This document shows positions 6,361 to 12,795 of a DNA stretch of 12,949 nt, piece by piece; within the stretch, counting starts at the first letter, position 1; each line of letters opens with the position of its first letter. The position numbers and the translations under genes were made by a program. The notes below the pieces were generated by a model that worked only from the letters and a program-made list of their open reading frames with translations, was not told the DNA's origin and did not search any database. This DNA comes from Syntrophomonadaceae bacterium (GTDB lineage: Bacteria > Bacillota > Syntrophomonadia > Syntrophomonadales > Syntrophomonadaceae). The stretch covers positions 1-12,949 of the forward strand of contig JAAYJY010000180.1 in assembly GCA_012522705.1 (NCBI GenBank), given 5' to 3'.

Positions 6361-6654
6361 TCATGAACATGACGACCGTGGGCCACCCCTGATATAGTAT
6401 TTCAAGATCCAGGAATAATCGATCACCGCATTACGCAGATACCGCTCCAGCTCATGGTGGTATACCACTTTTATCCCGTCGCTCTCGACTACCTTGTCGT
6501 TCTCGTGATTTGACTCATCCAGAGTCAAATAAAAGCTGGGACCGCCTCAGCCAATGCCGCCGAAATTGACTCGCAGCTTGGCCTCCCCGGATATCTTGCG
6601 TTTTTCCAGACCCTCCGCGAATTTCCGGTGGGCCTTCTCCGTTATATTAAACAT
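6361..6654 (-). CDS. HesB/IscA-like selenoprotein candidate (UGA at codon 36 read as Sec)
   Basis: A 97-codon frame that conventional calling splits. ATG 6654 has AGGTGA upstream. It encodes MFNITEKAHRKFAEGLEKRK, a strand ending in FGGIG, an in-frame TGA (6549-6547, codon 36), then GGPSFYLTLDESNHENDKVV, a middle region, VVYHHELERYL and VIDYSWILKYYI, and stops at TGA 6363-6361. Both halves match one small HesB-like family in which the GxG(C/U)GGP...LDE...END pattern carries a Cys or selenocysteine at exactly this point. A SECIS-like hairpin follows (6508-6530). The family is related to Fe-S assembly scaffolds; a redox or metal/selenium role is likely but unproven. The C-terminus (RGGPRSSCS) holds one more Cys. 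It is a single-gene unit with its own promoter and terminator. Confidence 0.85.
6508..6530 (-). promoter_or_regulatory. bacterial SECIS-like stem-loop
   Basis: Minus strand: ATTTGACTC (6530-6522) pairs perfectly over 9 bp with GAGTCAAAT (6516-6508) around the 5-base loop TGGAT. The loop begins 25 bases after the UGA. It has G as its second base, meeting the published bacterial SECIS pattern of a short apical loop with an early G about 16-37 bases downstream. It lies inside the coding sequence, as bacterial SECIS elements do. Confidence 0.8.
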
Positions 6655-6722
6655 ACTGTTCACCTGCCTTCCCAATATCCATTCATACCTTCAAAGATGC
6701 ACGGATCGTCAACAAATCCCCC

Positions 6723-6772
6723 ATACCCTAACAGGGTATCTATAATATAACCTATCCCTGCCCAGAATGCAA
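6723..6772 (-). promoter_or_regulatory. promoter of the HesB-like gene with CsoR/CstR-type palindrome
   Basis: Minus strand: -35 TTGCAT (6772-6767), 17-base spacer, -10 TATATT (6749-6744). Immediately downstream, over the expected start, lies the perfect palindrome ATACCCT-AAC-AGGGTAT (6723-6739). ATACCC/GGGTAT half-sites are typical of operators bound by the CsoR/CstR family (copper or persulfide sensors). No such regulator gene is in the window. Confidence 0.65.
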
Positions 6773-6830
6773 TCGTCCGGATCAATATCTTTCCGACGCA
6801 ACCTGCTCAAGATAGGCCAAAAATATACAA

Positions 6831-6874
6831 ATGCTCCCCGGTGGCAGAGGGTTGTGCCTCTACTCGGGGAGCAT
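6831..6874 (-). terminator. long hairpin, probable terminator after the TsaA-FmdE gene
   Basis: Perfect 10-bp outer arms (ATGCTCCCCG 6831-6840, CGGGGAGCAT 6865-6874) with an inner AGAGG/CCTCT pairing. On the minus strand the downstream side is T-rich (TTTGTATATTTTT). It sits about 150 bases after the TsaA-FmdE stop. The stretch 6875-7026 and the remaining 6773-6830 hold no gene I can see. Confidence 0.6.
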
Positions 6875-7026
6875 GGCTGCGCCAATTCGGGCGGTTGTTA
6901 TGCTTCGGGGGACCAGGCTGCCCAGACCCATCGTCCGGTTAACATTTGACCATAGGCCGCCGTGTAAGATTACCCACAGCGGACCCATTGGACAAATGGA
7001 AACAACCGGGAACTAATGAATTCCTC

Positions 7027-7836
7027 TTATAATTGCTCCAATTCGATCTTGAGCAACATATCATCGGCGAGCTCGGCAAACGTCTCCATATCGATTTCCT
7101 GCCGGGCAGTTATAGTCAGGCGGCGACCCGGTTTCTCCCAGATGCTGCGAAATATACTCTCATCCTCCCGGAAGATAAATCGAGCCGGATTGGCCAGCCG
7201 GGCCCGGGTGAGACCTTGCAGGGTATCGGCCAGGCAGGGCGACCCAGTAACGGTTACATTCAGGTCCGGGGTATTCAACTGTCCCAGTAAACGGTCGGCC
7301 ACCAGGGCCATCCGCACCGCCAGGTACAGCCCCACACAGGCCTCCTGATGATGGGCGATGGCTTCTTCTATCATCATGTCGCGGCGCATCACCGGATCCA
7401 GAGCCCAGATATATGGCGTCCGGGGGGAGAATATGATGTCACCTTCGTAATAGGATTTGATATCCAAGACCGGGGTCCCATCTACTGCATCCATTCCGCT
7501 TACCGTCAGCCGATTGCCCTCCACCGCATCCAGGTGCACCAGGGTCAAAGCGATGGGATTGGGACGATTGGGGGAACGCAGGCCGAACACTCCAAATTCC
7601 GGCAAATTGGGATTTACCTTTTGCGGCACGGTTTTCAGGATGCTGCGGTTGGACTGGTGGAACCACAGCAACAACCAGAGATGGGAATTCTCTTCGATCC
7701 TCAGCAAGGCCGGGCTGTATTCCGGAAAAACTTCTACCACCGCACTTTTCCCCATCAGGGGTACGTCCGCCGGGTTGTCCATCTCTGATCTCACCACCCC
7801 GATCGGTTTTAGGGCTATGCTTATTTGTCCCTCCAT
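7027..7836 (-). CDS. TsaA/TrmO-like methyltransferase domain fused to an FmdE-like domain
   Basis: A 269-residue two-domain protein. Residues about 5-140 match the TsaA/TrmO (UPF0066) family: IALKPIGVVRS, the GVFGLRSPNRPNPIALTLV motif that shapes the SAM site, and GTPVLDIKSYY. TrmO uses SAM to methylate tRNA t6A; related anaerobe proteins may act on other substrates. Residues about 155-235 resemble the N-terminal domain of FmdE, associated with molybdenum/tungsten formylmethanofuran dehydrogenase: HHQEACVGLYLAVRMAL, then GSPCLADTLQGLTR and RFIFRED. The canonical HxxxCPG is changed to HHQEACVG. I start at ATG 7836, with GGAGAGG eight bases upstream; the GTG three codons earlier is too close to that site. 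It is the fourth gene of the ABC transporter operon, 83 bases after the permease. Confidence 0.85.
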   Translation of the reverse strand: MEGQISIALKPIGVVRSEMDNPADVPLMGKSAVVEVFPEYSPALLRIEENSHLWLLLWFHQSNRSILKTVPQKVNPNLPEFGVFGLRSPNRPNPIALTLVHLDAVEGNRLTVSGMDAVDGTPVLDIKSYYEGDIIFSPRTPYIWALDPVMRRDMMIEEAIAHHQEACVGLYLAVRMALVADRLLGQLNTPDLNVTVTGSPCLADTLQGLTRARLANPARFIFREDESIFRSIWEKPGRRLTITARQEIDMETFAELADDMLLKIELEQL

Positions 7837-7919
7837 TGGATTCACCTCTCCTTATGTATATCTTTTATTCTACCATTCTCACCTGGGGAGGGCCCTGAAA
7901 TCCGGCCAGTAGTCTGCAA

Positions 7920-8684
7920 TTATTCCTGCCATTTACCGATGAATCTCTGCAGCGGATTAAACACCAGGGCTTCGATTATCATTACCAACAACACCAGTAT
8001 CAGAGCCCAGCCGAACAGCTTGCTGGTCTCCAGGTAGCCCCGGGCTACGAAAATGGCATGGCCGATCCCGTTTTGGGCCCCCAGCAGTTCAGCCATGATG
8101 GTGATCCGCAGGGATGAGGCCACACTGAGGGAAAACCCGGCCATAAATCCATAGAGCAGACCGGGCAGGTACACTTTGAGCAACTTGATCCGGGGCGGCA
8201 GCCGGTACACCTGGATCATTTGCAGCAAGTTGCTGTCGATGGACTGGATGCTCTTGGCCGAATTTAGATACATTATGGGCATGATCAATAATGCCGTCAC
8301 AAATATCACCTGGGTGCTCCCCTGGCCGAACCGCACCATGGCGATGACCACGAAAATCACGCTGGGCGTGGCCAGTATGGCGTTGATGCCGGGCTGGAAA
8401 ATGCTATCCAGGGATTTTCTGAGGCCCCCGAATATGCCCAAAAAGGTCCCGACCAGGACCCCCAGAACCAACCCGGTCAGCTGTCTCTTCAGGGTGACCA
8501 TAAGGTTGTCAGTCAATTCCCCGCTGGCCAGCATATCGAAAATGGATTTGAAGGTGCTGCCCGGTGAGGCCACGATCAGCGGGTGGGAGGCCCAGGCCAG
8601 GACCTGCCACCCTGCCAATATGAGCAATATACCAAGTATATAATACCGGCGGAGGTTAATTTCCTGAATAATAGAAGTTGTCAT
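7920..8684 (-). CDS. ABC transporter permease, nitrate/sulfonate/taurine (SsuC/TauC) type
   Basis: A 254-residue inner-membrane protein with about six hydrophobic segments. It carries the cytoplasmic EAA-like loop (YRLPPRIKLLKVYLPGLLYGFMAGF) that contacts the ATPase. The overall length and the SPGSTFKSIFDMLASGELTDNLMVTLKRQLTGLVLG start are typical of the NitT/TauT permease family. It overlaps the end of the binding-protein gene by 29 bases, with GGAGGA about 10 bases before ATG 8684, so the two are translationally coupled. The substrate cannot be read from sequence. The leader RNA and the FmdE-like partner suggest Mo/W-linked metabolism (inference). Confidence 0.9.
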   Translation of the reverse strand: MTTSIIQEINLRRYYILGILLILAGWQVLAWASHPLIVASPGSTFKSIFDMLASGELTDNLMVTLKRQLTGLVLGVLVGTFLGIFGGLRKSLDSIFQPGINAILATPSVIFVVIAMVRFGQGSTQVIFVTALLIMPIMYLNSAKSIQSIDSNLLQMIQVYRLPPRIKLLKVYLPGLLYGFMAGFSLSVASSLRITIMAELLGAQNGIGHAIFVARGYLETSKLFGWALILVLLVMIIEALVFNPLQRFIGKWQE

Positions 8685-9669
8685 CAGGCATCTTTCCTCC
8701 GATGGAGGCAGGCGGAGCGGTCTTCAGGTACTCAGTCAGGAATGCGTTGAGTTCGTCCTTGCACTGCGGACTGCTGACCGGCTCCAACCGGGCAAAGGGC
8801 AGGGAATTCTCTACCGCGTTGGCTTTCATCTTGGGGAAGTACTTCTCTACCACTGGCCCGGCGGCGGCCGGATTTTCATTGATCCATTCGGCGCTGGCAT
8901 TGAATTGTTTCAGGACTTCGTTGACCAGGGCCGTGTTCTTGGCGTTCTCTCCCACGATTATTATTCCCGCCTGGGGTATCCGGGCCGGGCTGCCGGTGGC
9001 CTTGCCCCATTCCACTTGCAGGTCAATTGCCCGTTTTACGGTTACATTCCCCTTGGCGGCATTGGCGATGGCCACCGACGAATTGGGTTCGTTGGAGAGG
9101 GCCAGTTTAATGTCTCCAGTGGCCAGCTTGGAGGAAGACTCGGCCATATCCATATTGAGGATGGTCAGATCCTTGTCAGGATCGATACCGTTCTGGATCA
9201 GGATATGGCGGATCAGGGTTCCGTGGTAACCGTTGCTGCCCCCGGTGACCGCTATCTCTTGGCCTTTCAGGTCGGCCAGGGTGGTGACGCTGTCATCGGC
9301 GCTCAGGATATACATCATGCCCCAAACTGCCACATTGGCCAGTTTCACATCGGCACCTTTGTTATAAAGCATGATGGCGTTGGTTACCGGGCCCATAATA
9401 AAATGGACCTGATTGGAGGTTATCATGGCGGTAAGCTGCTCACTGGTAACCCACGATTCAAGGGTGGTCTTGTCGGCCACATTCTGCAAGGCATTTTTCT
9501 CGACCAGGGGCGCCAGCGGGTAACTGCCCGCTCCCTGGGAAGCGGAGATCTTGACCTCCGGGAGCTTGTCCGGTGTTTTATCGGCGGGGGTTTGGGCGCA
9601 TCCGCTTAAGCCTATCGCCAGGACCATGATAAGTACTGTTGCCAGGGTCTTTTTGATGTTTCTTTTCAC
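8656..9669 (-). CDS. ABC transporter substrate-binding lipoprotein, NitT/TauT type
   Basis: A 337-residue binding protein anchored by lipid. It has a positively charged N-terminus, a hydrophobic stretch and the lipobox LSGC with Cys24. The mature part shows the NMT1/SsuA-like periplasmic-binding fold: ISASQGAGSYPLAPLV, a central VTTLADLKGQEIAVTGGSNGYHG segment, and LSNEPNSSVAI. The start is GTG at 9669 with AGGAGG eight bases upstream. It lies 12 bases after the ATPase gene and overlaps the permease. The ligand is unknown; such proteins bind small anions, sulfonates or heterocycles, and neither a molybdate- nor a tungstate-specific pocket can be claimed. Confidence 0.9.
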   Translation of the reverse strand: MKRNIKKTLATVLIMVLAIGLSGCAQTPADKTPDKLPEVKISASQGAGSYPLAPLVEKNALQNVADKTTLESWVTSEQLTAMITSNQVHFIMGPVTNAIMLYNKGADVKLANVAVWGMMYILSADDSVTTLADLKGQEIAVTGGSNGYHGTLIRHILIQNGIDPDKDLTILNMDMAESSSKLATGDIKLALSNEPNSSVAIANAAKGNVTVKRAIDLQVEWGKATGSPARIPQAGIIIVGENAKNTALVNEVLKQFNASAEWINENPAAAGPVVEKYFPKMKANAVENSLPFARLEPVSSPQCKDELNAFLTEYLKTAPPASIGGKMPDDNFYYSGN

Positions 9670-9681
9670 AAAACCAGCCTC

Positions 9682-10413
9682 CTATATTTTGTCTAATTTG
9701 AGTCGTTCGCCGATATCCTGCATCTGTTCAAATATATATTGCATATCGCGCTCCGGCGGGGGTTTGTCCATGCGGTATTCTAGAGTTATCTGGCAAGGCC
9801 GGTCGTGCAGATAGATCATACGGTCGGCCAATCTGACCGCGTCTTCCAGGGTGTGGGTGACCATCATTGTGGTGCATGGTTTCAAAGCCAGCAACTGCAG
9901 CAGGTGGCCGCACATCGCCTCCCGCAGTTCGATATTGAGGGAACTGAATGGTTCGTCCAACAGCAATATATCCGGTTCCACCGCGAACGCCCGGGCCAAC
10001 GAGACCCTCTGCTTCATACCGCCGCTGAGTTGGGCAGGAAAATAGTCCTGAAATCCTTCCAATCCTACCCGATAGGCCATCTCTGCGGCGATATGGCGGC
10101 GTTCTGATTTGGCTTCGGGCATGATATGGTGAAGCCCGGTCTCGATGTTTTCAAGGACACTGCACCAGGGGATCAGCCGGGGTTCCTGGAACACATAGCC
10201 GATATTATGACTGGCCCGTTCCATCTGTCCGGCATCCGGTTGCTGCAGCCCGGCGATCAGTTGCAGGATAGTAGTCTTGCCGATTCCCGATGGTCCGCAT
10301 ATACAGACGAATTCACCCTGGCCAAAAGTATAGGAAAAATCGTTTAGTACCTGCAAGCCGCCGAAGCTCTTGCTGACATGTTCCATCTTAATCGTCCTAT
10401 CACCCCCCAGCAC
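9682..10413 (-). CDS. ABC transporter ATP-binding protein, nitrate/sulfonate type
   Basis: A 243-residue ATPase with a full set of motifs: Walker A GPSGIGKTT (40-48), Q-loop Gln76, signature LSGGMKQR (129-136), Walker B ILLLDEP and H-loop His187 (VTHTLEDA). It powers the permease and binding protein encoded downstream. The start is GTG at 10413, eight bases after GGGGAG. That ribosome site lies in the loop of a small GGGC/GCCC hairpin, which may limit translation. It is the first gene of the operon, behind a long leader with two terminators. Confidence 0.92.
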   Translation of the reverse strand: MLGGDRTIKMEHVSKSFGGLQVLNDFSYTFGQGEFVCICGPSGIGKTTILQLIAGLQQPDAGQMERASHNIGYVFQEPRLIPWCSVLENIETGLHHIMPEAKSERRHIAAEMAYRVGLEGFQDYFPAQLSGGMKQRVSLARAFAVEPDILLLDEPFSSLNIELREAMCGHLLQLLALKPCTTMMVTHTLEDAVRLADRMIYLHDRPCQITLEYRMDKPPPERDMQYIFEQMQDIGERLKLDKI

Positions 10414-10520
10414 ATTACGGGCTCCCCTGGCCCGCTTATCAGCGGTTCCTGCCCGGCCTATTCATCCCTTCATCCCAAGCCGGCATCACCTCCGCTTCAG
10501 AATTTGCCCCCCATGGCATT

Positions 10521-10547
10521 AAAAACCCGACACCAGGAAGTGCCGGG
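10521..10547 (-). terminator. second intrinsic terminator in the ABC operon leader
   Basis: Minus strand: CCCGGCAC (10547-10540), loop TTCCTG, GTGTCGGG (10533-10526) with one wobble pair, then TTTTT. It lies between the operon promoter and the first gene, so it must be conditional if the operon is expressed. Confidence 0.75.
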
Positions 10548-10579
10548 CCATGATGGTCGAACGTCAACCACCAGTGTGT

Positions 10580-10601
10580 AAAAAAGCCAGACGCCGCTGG
10601 C
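10580..10601 (-). terminator. first intrinsic terminator in the ABC operon leader
   Basis: Minus strand: GCCAG (10601-10597), loop CGGCGT, CTGGC (10590-10586), then six Ts. It lies 27 bases downstream of the proposed aptamer. It is enclosed by a potential outer pairing of CCACCAGT upstream with ACTGGTGG downstream. Confidence 0.7.
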
Positions 10602-10627
10602 CATCCAATAAGGTACTGGTGGAAACT

Positions 10628-10720
10628 GCTCCTTTCCACACGGGAGGCAGGTCAGTTTCCCGGCCCTGCCCTACAGGCCTGCATCCCTCAATAATATGGA
10701 AAGGCATGCAGACTCGGAGC
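10628..10720 (-). promoter_or_regulatory. structured leader RNA, candidate molybdenum/tungsten cofactor riboswitch
   Basis: Minus-strand leader of the ABC operon. It folds as a three-way junction: P1 GCTCC/GGAGC (10720-10716 with 10632-10628), P2 CTGCAT/ATGCAG (10711-10706 with 10684-10679) and P3 GGCAGG/CCTGCC (10670-10665 with 10651-10646), with GGGAAACTG in the P3 loop. The 3' P1 arm can instead sit in the loop of a perfect 7-bp hairpin, GTGGAAA/TTTCCAC (10639-10619), an obvious switch. The CTCCGAG start and the CCTGCCTCCCGTGTGGAAAGG part resemble the Moco/Tuco riboswitch class as I remember it. The class call is a recollection, not a model search. Confidence 0.6.
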
Positions 10721-10733
10721 TTTTCTATTATGG

Positions 10734-10764
10734 AATATAGGTAACATTCGGGAAAAGTGTCGGA
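10734..10764 (-). promoter_or_regulatory. possible promoter of the ABC operon
   Basis: Minus strand: a TATATT -10 lies just upstream of the leader RNA, with a weak CCGACA -35 about 18 bases before it. A CATAAT a few bases downstream is an alternative -10. Either places the transcript start just before the first stem of the leader. Confidence 0.4.
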
Positions 10765-10773
10765 ATTCCTGCT

Positions 10774-10800
10774 TTGAAATCCATTGAAACATAGTAAAAT
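10774..10800 (+). promoter_or_regulatory. possible promoter of the plus-strand transporter
   Basis: TTGAAA (10774-10779) with TAAAAT (10795-10800), spacer 15, slightly short. It lies about 55 bases before the transporter ATG. A second TTGAAA occurs at 10784-10789. Confidence 0.35.
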
Positions 10801-10853
10801 GTCAGAGGGAAAAACATTTCCGATCACGAAGTTGAGGCCATGGGGGGATACTT

Positions 10854-11858
10854 ATGAAACAACCGGACTTCATGCTGCGGCGCTTGTTTTGCTGGCCGTC
10901 GCAAAATATTTCCCTGGCCATCTTCGTATGCTTGGTCATAGGCTTCGGGATCGGTCTGATCTTGGACACCACCCCCTTGAAACGTTTCGTACTGCCCCTG
11001 ACCTTCGTGATCATATACCCCTCGATGATCGGATTCCGATTCAAGGAGATCTTTGGCAGATCCCACGGCAGATTGCTGGCCGCCGCCATGCTGGTCAACT
11101 TCACGCTGGTACCGGGGGTGGCTTATCTGCTGGGCACAGTTTTCCTGGCCGATTCCCCTCAGTTATTTGCCGGCCTGGCCATCGCGGCCTTGCTGCCCAC
11201 CAGCAACATGACGATCTCCTTTACCATGCTGAGCGGGGGCAACGTCCCGGCTTCAGTCAAAATAACCGCCATCGGGCTTTTGCTGGGTTCAGTACTGGCG
11301 CCCTGGTATCTTTATGTTATGTTAGGTCGGTTCGTTCCTGTGGATGTGCTGGCTACCATGAAGACGGTAGGGATAGTGATATTGACTCCTCTGGTGCTGG
11401 GGATGCTTACCTATCGTTACCTGCTGCAGAAGTATCCCCCGGAGTTTTTTCAGGAGCGGGTCAAACCGTTGCTGCCGGCAGTAAGTTCCTGGGGGGTGAT
11501 GGCTATCATCATCCTCGCTATCAGCATGAATGCCCAGACCATGGTCTCCCGTCCCGACATACTGGCAAAGGCCCTGGCGGTACAAGTAGCATTCTATGCT
11601 GCCAACTATGTCATCGCGATATTGGCGGGGCGGAGATTCTTCTCGGAGAATGATGCCCTGCCCCTGGTATACTCGATCGTCCTGCACAACCTGAGCATCT
11701 CCATCGGCCTGGCGGCGGCGGCATTTGGCCCCGACGCGGCTTTGATGGTGTCTCTGGCCATCCTTATTCAAGGCCAGGCGGCCGCTTGGTTTGTCAAACT
11801 GAATCAGCGGTATGGGGTCTTGGGCAAAGGCAAGGCATTAGCGAAAAGCCAGGCCTGA
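10854..11858 (+). CDS. SBF/ACR3-superfamily membrane transporter
   Basis: A 334-residue integral membrane protein with about ten hydrophobic segments. It matches the bile-acid:sodium symporter / arsenical-resistance (ACR3) superfamily. LPLTFVIIYPSMIGFRFKEIFG corresponds to the ACR3 MMYP...KV.YEE segment, and PTSNMTISFTMLSGGNVPASV to the substrate-site crossover helix. The ACR3 catalytic Cys in that helix region is absent (ALLPTSN instead), so arsenite export is doubtful; the substrate may be an organic anion or another oxyanion. ATG 10854 has GGGGGG seven bases upstream. It is transcribed divergently from the ABC operon and ends four bases from the convergent glycosyltransferase. Confidence 0.85.
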   Translation: MKQPDFMLRRLFCWPSQNISLAIFVCLVIGFGIGLILDTTPLKRFVLPLTFVIIYPSMIGFRFKEIFGRSHGRLLAAAMLVNFTLVPGVAYLLGTVFLADSPQLFAGLAIAALLPTSNMTISFTMLSGGNVPASVKITAIGLLLGSVLAPWYLYVMLGRFVPVDVLATMKTVGIVILTPLVLGMLTYRYLLQKYPPEFFQERVKPLLPAVSSWGVMAIIILAISMNAQTMVSRPDILAKALAVQVAFYAANYVIAILAGRRFFSENDALPLVYSIVLHNLSISIGLAAAAFGPDAALMVSLAILIQGQAAAWFVKLNQRYGVLGKGKALAKSQA

Positions 11859-11862
11859 AGAA

Positions 11863-12795
11863 TCAATTTTCGCTGTATTCCCGCAGGATGTATTTGGGCC
11901 GGTTTTTGGTCTCCAGGTAGGTGCGGGACAGGTATTGGCCAACTATCCCCATACAAAAGAGTTGGATCCCGGTTATAAACAGGAGGATTGCCACCAGCCC
12001 CGCCCAGGTGTTGGGCGCCCCGCCCCCGGCCAATTGTTGGACCATCAGGCTCCCGGCCATGATCAGGGCCAGGGTAAAGAAGACCGCCCCGATTATGGAC
12101 GAGATAGCCAGGGGGGTGGTGGAAAAAGCGATGATGCCGTCCAGCGAATACAGGAAAAGCTTCCAAAAGGACCATTTGGTGCTGCCAGCAGCCCGCTTCC
12201 GGTTGTCGTATTCGAGCCATTTGGTCTTGAAGCCCACCCAGGCAAATATCCCCTTCGAAAATCGGGTACACTCGCACACTTGCAGGATGGAATCCACCAT
12301 CTGCCGGGTCATAAGGCGGAAATCCCGCTCCCCATCGACCAGCTTGACGTCGGAGATGCGGTTGATGATGCGGTAAAAACGGCGGGCGAAGAAAGAGCGG
12401 ATAGGCGGTTCCCCGGCCCGGTCAATGCGGCGGGTGGCCACACAATCATAGCCGTCGGTGATGATGGCTGCATACATGTCCTTGATCAGCCCGGGCGGGT
12501 CCTGCAGGTCAGCATCGATGATGGCCACATAGTCCCCGCTGGACTTTTCCATCCCCGCGTAGATAGCCGACTCCTTGCCAAAGTTGCGGGAAAAGGAGTA
12601 ATAACGCACCCGACTGTCCCGATGCTGCAATTCCTTCAGCAATTCCAAAGTACGGTCCCCAGACCCGTCGTCCACAAATATGAATTCGAAACATACCTCC
12701 GGCATGGACTCCGCCAGCCGGGCCGCCTCACAATAAAACACCTCCAATACGTCCTGCTCGTTGTAGCAGGGCACCACTACCGAAATCCTGGTCAT
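11863..12795 (-). CDS. GtrB/DPM1-type polyprenol-phosphate glycosyltransferase (GT2)
   Basis: A 310-residue membrane glycosyltransferase. The GT-A domain opens ISVVVPCYNEQDVLEVFY, has FVDDGSGDRT, and carries the metal-binding DAD at 94-96 inside IIDADLQDPP. An amphipathic segment (STKWSFWKLFLYSLDGIIAFST) precedes two C-terminal membrane helices (about 230-255 and 263-290), the usual GtrB/ArnC-like layout. Such enzymes move a sugar from a nucleotide donor to undecaprenyl phosphate for wall or lipid glycosylation. ATG 12795 has GGGAGG about 10 bases upstream and overlaps the stop of the GtrA-like gene by four bases (ATGA), so the two are translationally coupled. The sugar cannot be read from sequence. 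Confidence 0.92.
   Translation of the reverse strand: MTRISVVVPCYNEQDVLEVFYCEAARLAESMPEVCFEFIFVDDGSGDRTLELLKELQHRDSRVRYYSFSRNFGKESAIYAGMEKSSGDYVAIIDADLQDPPGLIKDMYAAIITDGYDCVATRRIDRAGEPPIRSFFARRFYRIINRISDVKLVDGERDFRLMTRQMVDSILQVCECTRFSKGIFAWVGFKTKWLEYDNRKRAAGSTKWSFWKLFLYSLDGIIAFSTTPLAISSIIGAVFFTLALIMAGSLMVQQLAGGGAPNTWAGLVAILLFITGIQLFCMGIVGQYLSRTYLETKNRPKYILREYSEN

Noticed and set aside
6361..6363. The second TGA of the HesB-like frame as another Sec codon
   Set aside because: The frame stays open about 30 codons beyond it, but that stretch does not look like the family and no clear SECIS follows, so I treat this TGA as the stop.
6875..7026. A second riboswitch or an RNA gene after the TsaA-FmdE gene
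   Set aside because: Some short inverted repeats are present, but no tRNA T-arm, no known aptamer motif and no downstream gene in the right place.
10854..11858. Naming the plus-strand transporter as the arsenite exporter acr3
   Set aside because: The overall fold fits the superfamily, but the Cys of the ACR3 site is missing and no arsR or arsC lies nearby.
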